A stretch of DNA of 64,000 nucleotides, taken from contig NZ_AP022671.1 in the NCBI RefSeq assembly GCF_011405515.1, positions 4,393,501-4,457,500 on the forward strand, given 5' to 3'. The notes under the pieces were generated by a model. It saw only the letters and a program-made list of their open reading frames with translations. It ran no database searches and was not told the origin of the DNA. This stretch comes from Nitrospira sp. KM1 (GTDB taxonomy: Bacteria > Nitrospirota > Nitrospiria > Nitrospirales > Nitrospiraceae). This document shows positions 32,924 through 41,552 of this stretch, piece by piece. The translations under genes and the position numbers were made by a program. Every line of letters begins with the position of its first letter. Position 1 is the stretch's first letter.

Positions 32924-33775
32924 GTGAAACTACGACGGAGACTCGTGCGAAGTCTTTTAGCGAGAACCTATGCACTCCGTTTGAGAGCATCTCTTCTCCG
33001 TTGCCATAAAAACAAACCTACGGTCATTCATTCAAGAATTAACGGACATGCTCTGTTGGTGCTCGCAAACGAAGATGTCGGTCGCGCAATACATTTTGGC
33101 GGTTCTTACGAGACGAATGAAACTGAATATCTTCGCAAGATGATACGTTCTGATGCCGTATGCGTTGACGTTGGAGCCAACGTTGGATACTACACCATGC
33201 TCATGGCACAGACAGCTAGTGGGGGGAGTGTTCATGCCTTTGAACCTATCGCCCTTAATGCTGCGTTATTGCGCGCCACTATTGAACTAAATGGCATGAG
33301 CAATGTTCGTATTAACCAATGTGCCTTGGGAAATTCTATCGGGGTTGTCTCATTCTCACAATCTTCCGATAGTGCATACTCGTCAATTCATGATACTCAA
33401 CGTAAGCCGCTCGAGCGTACTCTGACGGTTCCAGTCACGACATTAGACAGTTATCTTGAACGTGAAGGCGTAAAGCGAGTGGATATTTTAAAAGCTGACG
33501 TTGAGGGTGCAGAAGGTTTAGTCGTGGCAGGAGCGTCCAGGTTGCTGAGTGATGAAACAAGAAGGCCGCACATAGTTTTACTGGAGTTGTTTGATCAGAA
33601 TCTCCAAGCGTTTGGCAGTTCTGTCAAGACGGTTATAGAGGACATGCAGCGCTTCGCGTATCGACCGTTTGTCATAACCGACAAAGCAAGATTGGTTCAG
33701 TACAGTGATGAGTCGAAGGCACATTATTACAATGTCTTGTTTCTTCCAACCACGATGAAGACGCTCACTAATTAA
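32924..33775 (+). CDS. FkbM family methyltransferase
   Basis: The open frame starts at a TTG at 32822. The GTG at 32924 has AGGAAA at a good distance and is preferred; ATG at 32876 is an alternative. 283 aa from the chosen start. The SAM-binding motif is AVCVDVGANVGYYTMLMAQ, followed by HAFEPIALNAALL and later VDILKADVEGAEGLVV, all typical of FkbM. It probably O-methylates a sugar of the polymer. First gene of the exopolysaccharide cluster. Confidence 0.85.
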   Translation: MKLRRRLVRSLLARTYALRLRASLLRCHKNKPTVIHSRINGHALLVLANEDVGRAIHFGGSYETNETEYLRKMIRSDAVCVDVGANVGYYTMLMAQTASGGSVHAFEPIALNAALLRATIELNGMSNVRINQCALGNSIGVVSFSQSSDSAYSSIHDTQRKPLERTLTVPVTTLDSYLEREGVKRVDILKADVEGAEGLVVAGASRLLSDETRRPHIVLLELFDQNLQAFGSSVKTVIEDMQRFAYRPFVITDKARLVQYSDESKAHYYNVLFLPTTMKTLTN

Positions 33776-33777
33776 TT

Positions 33778-35463
33778 ATGGAGTCGAACCTCTCCTCTTC
33801 TTTCTTTTTCCTTCGCGTGGCCACGCTGAGTCTTGCCATCACGGTCCTCTTCATGCCGAAGATAGGAACGGCAGCCACTGTTTATATCAACCCTACATGC
33901 AGCAACAACGGCGATGGAACAATGAAGGATCCCTGTGCCGGGTCACGCGGCGCGCCAGGGCCTCGTAACACCTGGACGGGATTAACTTGGATCCCCGGGA
34001 ATACCTATGCGGGACAAGGTGGAACGATTTCCAATCTCACGGATTTTATCGTCGAAGCCAGCGGGACGTCAGGGAACCCGATCACCATCACAAGCTATGG
34101 AAGGGGGCGACATGTCTTGAATGGAAATGATTCTTATGCCATCGCGTTCATCAACCGGTCATATGTCATCTTTGATAATGTTGAAGTTCGGAGCAACACT
34201 CAGCACGGTATCTATTTTGCGAATACTGCCTCATCCAGCAACCTCGTCATTCAAAATTGTCACTTCACTGACATTGTAGGTAACGCCATCCAATTCGGGG
34301 AAAGTGGCCGCAACACAGATTTCGATAACGTCACGATCGTCAACAACAAGTTCGACAGTATCGGCGGGGGAGGAATTGTCAACGCTCCGATTGATGTCGG
34401 CTCAGCGCAAAACTGGAACAACCTCACCATCGCCAACAACACCTTCACCAACATGGGAACATCATCGGCCAACAGCGCCATTGATTTTTTGATGTCCGCA
34501 GGAACGTCCGCCACAATGACGAATCTGACCATTACCGGAAATGTCATCAGCCAAACGAATGTAGGGGAAACTACAACCGCAGTTCCATCCATCCGTCTGG
34601 TGAGAAGCCCCATGGGATCAGCAGCCGAAAATCGATTTTCCAATGTCGATATCAGCGACAACACGATTACGACGACCGATATGGGAATGATTTTCCTTGC
34701 CCATGCAATGTCGCCCGCCCGCATTGCGAATAACGCGATTTATAACCTCGCCTCGAATGCGGCGGTTGCGGTGTTTTACAGCGATGGTGTTGAGGTGTCA
34801 GGAAATACAATTCGCAACATCGCGCCTCTCGCCGTGTCGAAGTACATCGACGGCGCGGGACTGGATTTGGAAGTGAACAGCAATTTATCGGTGCATGGCA
34901 ATACGATCACGGGGAATCTCGGTCATGCCAGTCAGGTCAATTCAGGGCAAGGCATCTATATCTATAATGACAAAGGCTCGCTGGTGTTCAGCAACCTTCT
35001 GGTGGGGAACAAGCTCGGCATCATGTCGGATGCAGGCGTCAGTATGACGACGTTCGCCAACAACACCATCGTCAATTCCAGTAAATACGGAATCTGGGCG
35101 TCGCCCTTTGCAAACTATGGGCATTGGTTCGTCAATAACATCATCACGGGTTCAGGCGAGTATGGCATCCTCACCGCGGGTGTGACAGACCAGAAGTTGA
35201 CCACCAATCTGTTTTTTGGGAATAGGTCCGGGAACTATGGAAAGCAGATCGGCGGCGTGTCCGATTTGACAGTTGACCCGCTTTACATAGGCCCTGGAAA
35301 CTTTGAACTCCAGGCAGCTTCTCCTGCCATTCGTGCTGGAACGTGGTGGGGACCTCCCTGTGTTGACCTACGGGGACGCTCATGTTTCCAGGGACGAATG
35401 GCTCTCGGCGTCTACCAACCGTCTCAGTACCTGACTAACCCAAGTGGTCTGACAGTTCGTTAA
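33778..35463 (+). CDS. Right-handed beta-helix repeat protein, secreted
   Basis: 561 aa. N-terminal signal (FFFLRVATLSLAITVLFMPK, cleavage near GTAA). It then has many Asn-ladder repeats (NLTIANNTF, NLTITGNVI, NVDISDNTI), the mark of the pectate-lyase/C5-epimerase fold. It starts YINPTCSNNGDGT and ends LRGRSCFQGRMALGVYQ, like its paralogue at 41553. Location in the cluster suggests a lyase or epimerase acting on the polymer in the periplasm or outside. Two bases separate it from the methyltransferase, so it is co-transcribed. Confidence 0.85.
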   Translation: MESNLSSSFFFLRVATLSLAITVLFMPKIGTAATVYINPTCSNNGDGTMKDPCAGSRGAPGPRNTWTGLTWIPGNTYAGQGGTISNLTDFIVEASGTSGNPITITSYGRGRHVLNGNDSYAIAFINRSYVIFDNVEVRSNTQHGIYFANTASSSNLVIQNCHFTDIVGNAIQFGESGRNTDFDNVTIVNNKFDSIGGGGIVNAPIDVGSAQNWNNLTIANNTFTNMGTSSANSAIDFLMSAGTSATMTNLTITGNVISQTNVGETTTAVPSIRLVRSPMGSAAENRFSNVDISDNTITTTDMGMIFLAHAMSPARIANNAIYNLASNAAVAVFYSDGVEVSGNTIRNIAPLAVSKYIDGAGLDLEVNSNLSVHGNTITGNLGHASQVNSGQGIYIYNDKGSLVFSNLLVGNKLGIMSDAGVSMTTFANNTIVNSSKYGIWASPFANYGHWFVNNIITGSGEYGILTAGVTDQKLTTNLFFGNRSGNYGKQIGGVSDLTVDPLYIGPGNFELQAASPAIRAGTWWGPPCVDLRGRSCFQGRMALGVYQPSQYLTNPSGLTVR

Positions 35464-35840
35464 GGGCTGGGCGAATGTCACTCTTAACAATTAGTTAACA
35501 CAAACTTGACGAAACGATTTGCACGGAACGACCGGGAGCCGGTAGGGTATGGTCCATCGGATGGACAGTGGGCATTCCGTGCGCTCGGTCTAGGATGTAG
35601 GGGAGCCCTTTTACTAAGGGCGAGGTAAGCAAGGTCCGGTGTCAGATACTGCGAATCAATGAAGCTTCTCCAAGCCGTCCCACACGATTTGCTCGAAGCA
35701 GTTTCACATCGTGTGAGTGACGCAATATCAATAAAATCCCATCCATAGCATGACAAAGTCGTTGCGGATTGCGCTGCGGCAATGTGGAAGTGTCATCCGG
35801 GTTAGTCCAGCATTGATAGCGGCGTATTAAATGCCCAGTT
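35464..35840 (+). other. Intergenic stretch with a three-unit direct repeat
   Basis: No gene seen. Carries the repeat at 35483-35509 and the element TAGGGTATGG at 35543. Confidence 0.45.
35483..35509 (+). promoter_or_regulatory. Triple 11-bp-period direct repeat
   Basis: CTTAA (35483-35487), GTTAA (35494-35498) and CTTGA (35505-35509), each 11 bp apart. TAGGGTATGG begins 49 bp after the GTTAA. Placed 330 bp ahead of wzx. Confidence 0.6.
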
Positions 35841-37385
35841 ATGATTCTGAAACGTCATATCTTCACGAGCGCCACTTCCTCAGTGGCTCAGGTCGTCATA
35901 AGCGGCATCTCGCTCCTTCTGCTGTACAGGTTCCTTCTCGAAACGATTGGCATCGCGCAGTTGGGGATCTGGTCGTTGGTGCTGGCGATTAGTTCAACCG
36001 TGCAGGCCGCGAATTTCGGCTTGACGGGAACCATCGTGAAGACCATCGCAGATTATGATGCACGCCAGGACCGCCGTTCAATGGCGGGTGCGGTGCAGAC
36101 GGCCTCCATTTCCGTGGCAGTCTTGAGCCTCATGGTTCTCGGCTGCGCATACGGGGGCGCCAAATATTACTTTGCTTTCGCCATGGATCCGCCGGCCTAT
36201 CAACAAGCCCTCGATCTGCTGCCGTTCGCGTTACTGGCGTTCTGGATCTCAATGGTGACAGGCATCTACCAATCCGGCCTGTATGGATGCCAACTCATTG
36301 CGCAAAGCAATATCATCCTAATCCTCGATTCCATTGGCTATCTTTGCCTCTGTCTCTACCTTGCACCCCGGTACGGTCTTGCCGGGATCGCCTACGGGCG
36401 CGTTATTCAGAACGTTGCTACCCTTCTGATTTCCGTTGCAGTCCTGAAGCGGCATCTTCCGCACCTGCCGTTGCTGCCGCGCCGCTGGGATAAGAACCTC
36501 TTCAAAGAAATGTTGGGGTATGCGACGGCATTTCAGTTTATTTCATTGATGACGATGTTGGCCGATCCCGTGACCAAAGCATTTCTTGGAAGATTCGGGA
36601 CAATGTCCACGGTGGGTTATTTTGAGATGGCGAGCAGGCTCGTTCAGCAATGTCGCGCGCTGATGGTGGGAGCAAATCAAGTTCTCGTTCCGACATTCGC
36701 TCATATCAAGCAACTTGAGCCGCACAGAATTGCCTCTCTGTATCTCAATTCCTACCATGTCACGTTCTATCTTTCCCTCACGGGTTTTGGTCTGCTTGCG
36801 ATCTGCGCTCCCCTCATCTCGGATGTATGGATCGGGAAGTACGAGCCATTTTTTGTTTGGTCGGTCATCGTGCTGTGTGTGGGATGGTTCGCGAACACGC
36901 TTTCCCTCCCAGCCTGTTACGCGTGCATAGGAACCGGCATGATACGCTTCAATGTCGTTTCGCACCTGGTCATGACCCTGATGAACCTCCTTTTGTCCGT
37001 TGCGCTGGGCTGGTGGTTGGGCGGATTGGGAGTTGTCCTCTCGTGGGGGTGCGCCCTCGTCGTTGGAAGCGCCTGCCTACTCCTTCTCTTCGCCAGAGCA
37101 AAGCGGATTCCCGCTACCAGTTTGCTTCCTCATTCCCACAAAGTCCTGGTTTGCTATTGCCTCGCGGGGGTCATGTTTACCTATGCGATTTGGGCCGGTC
37201 TTCAAGGGGGAACAGCATCATCCCCGTTCCTGAGAAATATTTCACCGGTTGGACATTCGTTAGTCCTGGACGGGGCGATGATTCTCGTCTACGCCGCTTT
37301 CATGATCATCCCCGTGTGGAGCCATCCGGTACGAAAAGACCTTCAACGGTGGGTTCAGGAAGCATTCATGGCCGTGAAGTCCTAG
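35841..37385 (+). CDS. wzx: Oligosaccharide flippase family protein (Wzx-like)
   Basis: 514 aa with about 12-14 membrane segments, an MATE/MVF-type polysaccharide transporter pattern (SVAQVVISGISLLLLYRFLL, IGIAQLGIWSLVLAISST, later TVGYFEMASRLVQQCRALMV). It should flip the lipid-linked repeat unit across the inner membrane. First of a run of closely spaced polymer genes. No strong ribosome site ahead of the ATG. Confidence 0.85.
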   Translation: MILKRHIFTSATSSVAQVVISGISLLLLYRFLLETIGIAQLGIWSLVLAISSTVQAANFGLTGTIVKTIADYDARQDRRSMAGAVQTASISVAVLSLMVLGCAYGGAKYYFAFAMDPPAYQQALDLLPFALLAFWISMVTGIYQSGLYGCQLIAQSNIILILDSIGYLCLCLYLAPRYGLAGIAYGRVIQNVATLLISVAVLKRHLPHLPLLPRRWDKNLFKEMLGYATAFQFISLMTMLADPVTKAFLGRFGTMSTVGYFEMASRLVQQCRALMVGANQVLVPTFAHIKQLEPHRIASLYLNSYHVTFYLSLTGFGLLAICAPLISDVWIGKYEPFFVWSVIVLCVGWFANTLSLPACYACIGTGMIRFNVVSHLVMTLMNLLLSVALGWWLGGLGVVLSWGCALVVGSACLLLLFARAKRIPATSLLPHSHKVLVCYCLAGVMFTYAIWAGLQGGTASSPFLRNISPVGHSLVLDGAMILVYAAFMIIPVWSHPVRKDLQRWVQEAFMAVKS

Positions 37386-37425
37386 AAGCAGATCCGTGAT
37401 GCGACGGGAGTATAAGGCACGATAG

Positions 37426-38145
37426 ATGTTGCGCTCATCGGTCAAAGCGTGCTTGCGCAAATGGGGATACGTTGTATCGCGCTACGATTTTCGATTGGAT
37501 CCGCTCGCGGTGCGGGAACGGCTGTTCGAGACCCGGGGCATCGATCTTGTCTATGACATCGGAGCGAATGTGGGGCAATTCGCCCTGGAACTACGACGGT
37601 CTGGCTATCGGGGAAGGATTATTTCGTTTGAACCTCTCGAGTCCGCTTTTCATACGCTTTCGGAAACTGCCGAGAGCGACCCGCGTTGGGAAGCCTGCAA
37701 TTATGCCTTAGGAGATCAGGACAGCACTGCGGAAATCAATGTCGCTCGGAACTCGTGGAGCAGCTCGCTCCTCAGCATCCTTCCAATTCATGTGAGCGCC
37801 GCCCCTCACTCGGCCTATGTCGGCACGCAGACGGTCAGGGTCAGAACGCTCGATTCCGTATTTTGGACGTATTGCAAACCAGAGGATCGTGTATTCATCA
37901 AAATCGATACACAAGGATTTGCCAAGAACGTATTGGTAGGAAGCGAGCATACCCTTGAAAGGGTCGATGGCTTACAGATTGAGATGTCCCTAGTTCCACT
38001 CTATGAAGGCGAGCCGCTAATCGATGAACTGATCTCGTTCCTTCGTGGCAAAGGATTCACATTGGCGTATGTGTCTCCAGAATTTTTTGACGAACGTACG
38101 GGTCAGCAGTTGCAGGTTAATGGCTTGTTCCTTCGTCTCGGATGA
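37426..38145 (+). CDS. FkbM family methyltransferase
   Basis: 239 aa. LVYDIGANVGQFALELRRSG is the SAM-binding motif, then ISFEPLESAFHTL, and VFIKIDTQGFAKNVLVGSEH in the place of the DVEGAE block. Typical of FkbM sugar O-methyltransferases. It overlaps the polymerase gene by four bases. Confidence 0.87.
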   Translation: MLRSSVKACLRKWGYVVSRYDFRLDPLAVRERLFETRGIDLVYDIGANVGQFALELRRSGYRGRIISFEPLESAFHTLSETAESDPRWEACNYALGDQDSTAEINVARNSWSSSLLSILPIHVSAAPHSAYVGTQTVRVRTLDSVFWTYCKPEDRVFIKIDTQGFAKNVLVGSEHTLERVDGLQIEMSLVPLYEGEPLIDELISFLRGKGFTLAYVSPEFFDERTGQQLQVNGLFLRLG

Positions 38146-39632
38146 ATAAGACCATGCCGTACTTGCCTTATATTGGAGCCATCGTCGGGTTGATGGCGTT
38201 CTTGTTTTTGTCGCCCCGAATCAAGGTATTCATCGCATTTTTTGTGATGACCTCGTGCTTCGATTTGGTCCCAAGCCTTGTGTTCAACAAAAACGTCTGG
38301 GATTTCGGCGCGGTTCTTCTCGCGATCGCTTGGGTTCAACTATTGTTATCCAAGCCGAAGATTTCACCCCGGACAACGAGCTATGTCGCCCTCATCCAAG
38401 TCTTCATAGGATGGATGGTGGTCTGCGTGCTCTGGTCGCTCTTGTTCTATAACTACCCTCTGCTGAATACGCTCAAAGCTTGCCGCCAAATGATCATTGG
38501 ATTCCTGTCTTTTTTCGTGTTCCAACGACTGTTTCGAAACGACCCGGATTCGTTCGATTTTTTCATGAAGGCTCTCTATTGGACGACTTACGCTCTTTTG
38601 CCCGTGAGCCTGCTGGGATACCTCGTGAACAAGCCGCTGCTCTTCGGATTGCAAACCGAATATGGCGGGGTTATTCGGTCGCTGCCAGTTTTTCTTCCAA
38701 TTGGACTCATGCATTTTTGGATCATCACATCAAGATTGCTGTCCGCCGAGAAGGTGAGAGCACATGAGTTGCTGTATGTAGGGATGGTGATCGGCGTCAC
38801 CGCCCTGACATTCACTCGTGGAATCTATTTAACGGTAATGTTTGTCTTTTGCGTGATGCTCGTCACATTGACGTCCAGGAAAAAATTGAATTTTGCCGCG
38901 GCCACCTCGTTCATGACCATCGGCGTCGTTTTAGCAGTTGTTCTCGTGTTGGGGGGATATGCCAATCGGGTTGTGGAACGTTTCAATAGCGCAGTGGACC
39001 TTGTTTCAGGAGGAAAGCGCGCTGTAAGCGAACGCAATGACGATACTTATACGGGCCGAATAGCCTTAGCCAAAGAGAGAGTGGCTCTGGTCGCTCAACA
39101 CAATCCCTTCGTCGGATATGGATTTATTCATGAGGACGATGTGCCGGACGCGTTGAGATCCAAATTGAAGTACGGCTCAGTGGTTTACACGCCTGAATAT
39201 GTGGATTTGTACCGTATGGGATATCCCTACATGCTCGCCCTGCATAGTGCAGACATCGGTTGGGCCGACATCGTTATCGATACGGGGATTTTTGGACTCA
39301 TCCTATGGATACTGTTTTTTGCGTTCTTCGTCAGAGAATACTACTACACAGCCCGGCGTACGCAGAAACTACTGTACTATGCCCAACTCGGGTTGTTCCT
39401 TCAAACGCTCGTCGGTGCCCTGTTGATGTTCGAAAGCAATACCTTCGTCAGTCTTGTCCAAATTGCTTCCTTTATGCTGGCTGGATGTTGGTATTGCTCT
39501 CAGGGACGAGTTTGGAACGATGTAAAGAATTCTCAGTCCGATGGCAGACCAATGCCAGGCAGATCATTCGGCAGGGTCATTTCTATTCCGCAACGCGCCG
39601 GGACTTCGGGAAGAATACAGCCTGCAGTATAG
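38142..39632 (+). CDS. wzy: O-antigen ligase/polymerase-like membrane protein (Wzy-like)
   Basis: 496 aa, about 10-12 membrane segments with a large periplasmic loop near residues 280-350 (SERNDDTYTGRIALAKERVA, NPFVGYGFIHEDD), a pattern shared by Wzy polymerases and WaaL ligases. In a cluster with flippase, it is likely the polymerase that joins repeat units in the periplasm. Overlaps the preceding gene (ATGA). Confidence 0.75.
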   Translation: MNKTMPYLPYIGAIVGLMAFLFLSPRIKVFIAFFVMTSCFDLVPSLVFNKNVWDFGAVLLAIAWVQLLLSKPKISPRTTSYVALIQVFIGWMVVCVLWSLLFYNYPLLNTLKACRQMIIGFLSFFVFQRLFRNDPDSFDFFMKALYWTTYALLPVSLLGYLVNKPLLFGLQTEYGGVIRSLPVFLPIGLMHFWIITSRLLSAEKVRAHELLYVGMVIGVTALTFTRGIYLTVMFVFCVMLVTLTSRKKLNFAAATSFMTIGVVLAVVLVLGGYANRVVERFNSAVDLVSGGKRAVSERNDDTYTGRIALAKERVALVAQHNPFVGYGFIHEDDVPDALRSKLKYGSVVYTPEYVDLYRMGYPYMLALHSADIGWADIVIDTGIFGLILWILFFAFFVREYYYTARRTQKLLYYAQLGLFLQTLVGALLMFESNTFVSLVQIASFMLAGCWYCSQGRVWNDVKNSQSDGRPMPGRSFGRVISIPQRAGTSGRIQPAV

Positions 39633-39641
39633 TAACCAACC

Positions 39642-40457
39642 ATGCCGTCCACTACTTCCAAGCCAAAGTTGACGATTCTCACTCCGTCCTTCAATCAAGG
39701 CCGATATATCGAGCAAACCATTGATTCTGTGCGGGTACAAGATTATGGGCCCGTCGAACACATTGTGATCGATGGAGGCTCGACGGATGGCACGGTCGAT
39801 CTCCTGCGGCGCTATCCGCACGTGAATTGGATTTCAGAAGCGGATCGAGGGCAGGCTGATGCGCTGAACAAGGGTCTCGCACGGGCGACAGGTGACATCA
39901 TTGGGTGGATCAATTCCGACGACTACTACGAGCCGAACATCTTTACCTCGGTGATGCAGTGTTTCGAGGACCCCGTCGTGATGTGGGTAGTGGGGAATCT
40001 CACGTATGTGCGGGAAGGAGCCGGAGAGATGACACCCGATAAAAGCCCGCCGGTCAGCTTCAACCTGCTCATGCACAATCCCGATATTGTCCGTCAGGCA
40101 CCTGTCTTTTATCGAAAGTCTTTTGTTGAACAAGCCGGAGGATGGAATTGCGATTATTTCATGGCAATGGATTTTGACCTGTGGACCCGGCTGGCCAAAC
40201 TATCACCCCCACGAATGGTCGACAGGAACTGGGCCTATTTTCGAATTCACCCTAACCAAAAGACTTCTCATGCCAATGTCATCCGCCAGAAAAAAGAAAT
40301 CGTGACAATTCTGAGACGCGAACGAGCGCACTGGAGCTTAATTGCCTCGCTTTTCCTGCGCAAGCGATGGTATTGGGCGAAGGGACTTGTCAAAGAGTAC
40401 CTCATAGCTGCCGGTCTCCACGGCAAGGTTTCCCCAACGAAGACCAATACGACATAA
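39642..40457 (+). CDS. Family 2 glycosyltransferase
   Basis: 271 aa. GT-A features: LTILTPSFNQGRYIEQTIDS, HIVIDGGSTDGTVDLL and WINSDDYYEPNIF (the metal-binding SDD in place of DxD). It adds one sugar to the lipid-linked unit on the cytoplasmic side. Nine bases after wzy. Confidence 0.92.
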   Translation: MPSTTSKPKLTILTPSFNQGRYIEQTIDSVRVQDYGPVEHIVIDGGSTDGTVDLLRRYPHVNWISEADRGQADALNKGLARATGDIIGWINSDDYYEPNIFTSVMQCFEDPVVMWVVGNLTYVREGAGEMTPDKSPPVSFNLLMHNPDIVRQAPVFYRKSFVEQAGGWNCDYFMAMDFDLWTRLAKLSPPRMVDRNWAYFRIHPNQKTSHANVIRQKKEIVTILRRERAHWSLIASLFLRKRWYWAKGLVKEYLIAAGLHGKVSPTKTNTT

Positions 40458-40468
40458 GCTGAACACGT

Positions 40469-41548
40469 ATGAGAATCGTTCATCTAATTTGGGGACTGAA
40501 CGTCGGCGGGTCCGAGACGCTGCTGGTCGATATCGCGAATGAGCAGAGTTCATACGCCGAGGTCTTTGTTGTAATCGGCAATGACACTGTGGATCAGGTG
40601 GTGACGGATTTATTCAGTCGTCGGGTGACAACGCGATTCCTCCGAAGACCTCCGGGAAGTTGGAACCCGTGGCATCTCGTAAACCTCGTTCATACTCTAA
40701 GAGGCATCGGACCCGATATCATTCACGTCCACCAGAATAGCTTTGCGGCAGTAGCTCATTTTCTCTCCGCGCCGATGGCACTCACGGTACACGGAATGAA
40801 TGATGATTTCCAACATCTGGAAAAGTTTGCCGCGGTGTTCGCAGTATCAGAGGCGGTGAGGCAGGACATCGTCACAAAGCATCCGCGAGCAACTCCGATC
40901 GTGATTCATAACGGCATTAATTTTGCCAAGGTCACTCGGAAAATACACTACGGTCGCGAGCCGTTCCGGATCGTTCAAGTCGGGCGGCTCTATCACGAAA
41001 CAAAAGGTCAGCATATCCTCCTTAAAGCCCTGCATCGTCTGAAACGCGAGCTGCCGGACAAACATGTGGAAGTGGATTTTGTCGGTGAAGGAACCTCTCA
41101 TGAGTATCTCTGCGACCTGGCCAAGGAACTCGGCATAACGGAATCGTGCAGGTTTCTGGGGCAGCAGCCCCGGAGTCGCATTTATGAGTACTTGCACACC
41201 TATGATCTTTTGGTGCAGCCCTCTCGGTCGGAAGGATTCGGCCTTGCCGTCGTTGAAGCTATGGGGGCCGGTGTGCCGGTTCTCGTCTCCGACATTGAAG
41301 GTCCGATGGAGCTTATCGATTATGGAAACAACGGGTATTACTTTCGAACAGAAGATCACCTGGACTGTGCCGAGAAGATTGCGAGAATCGTAATGGAATC
41401 TCACGACAAAAAATCTTGCGAGCAACACCGGAGAACCGCGGAATATGCAAGAGAACGATTCGATATCTCAGCCACAGCAAGGCGATACTTCGAGGAATAC
41501 CAAAAACTTAATATCGAAGTTACCCCGGCTCGAATGCGGCACGGTTAA
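40469..41548 (+). CDS. Family 4 glycosyltransferase
   Basis: 359 aa, GT-B fold. The start MRIVHLIWGLNVGGSETLLV is the acceptor-side Gly motif. The donor side has VQVGRLYHETKGQHILLKAL and PSRSEGFGLAVVEAMGAGVP (EX7E). Retaining GT4. Partly overlaps nothing; the next gene begins four bases after its stop. Confidence 0.92.
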   Translation: MRIVHLIWGLNVGGSETLLVDIANEQSSYAEVFVVIGNDTVDQVVTDLFSRRVTTRFLRRPPGSWNPWHLVNLVHTLRGIGPDIIHVHQNSFAAVAHFLSAPMALTVHGMNDDFQHLEKFAAVFAVSEAVRQDIVTKHPRATPIVIHNGINFAKVTRKIHYGREPFRIVQVGRLYHETKGQHILLKALHRLKRELPDKHVEVDFVGEGTSHEYLCDLAKELGITESCRFLGQQPRSRIYEYLHTYDLLVQPSRSEGFGLAVVEAMGAGVPVLVSDIEGPMELIDYGNNGYYFRTEDHLDCAEKIARIVMESHDKKSCEQHRRTAEYARERFDISATARRYFEEYQKLNIEVTPARMRHG

Positions 41549-41552
41549 TGGA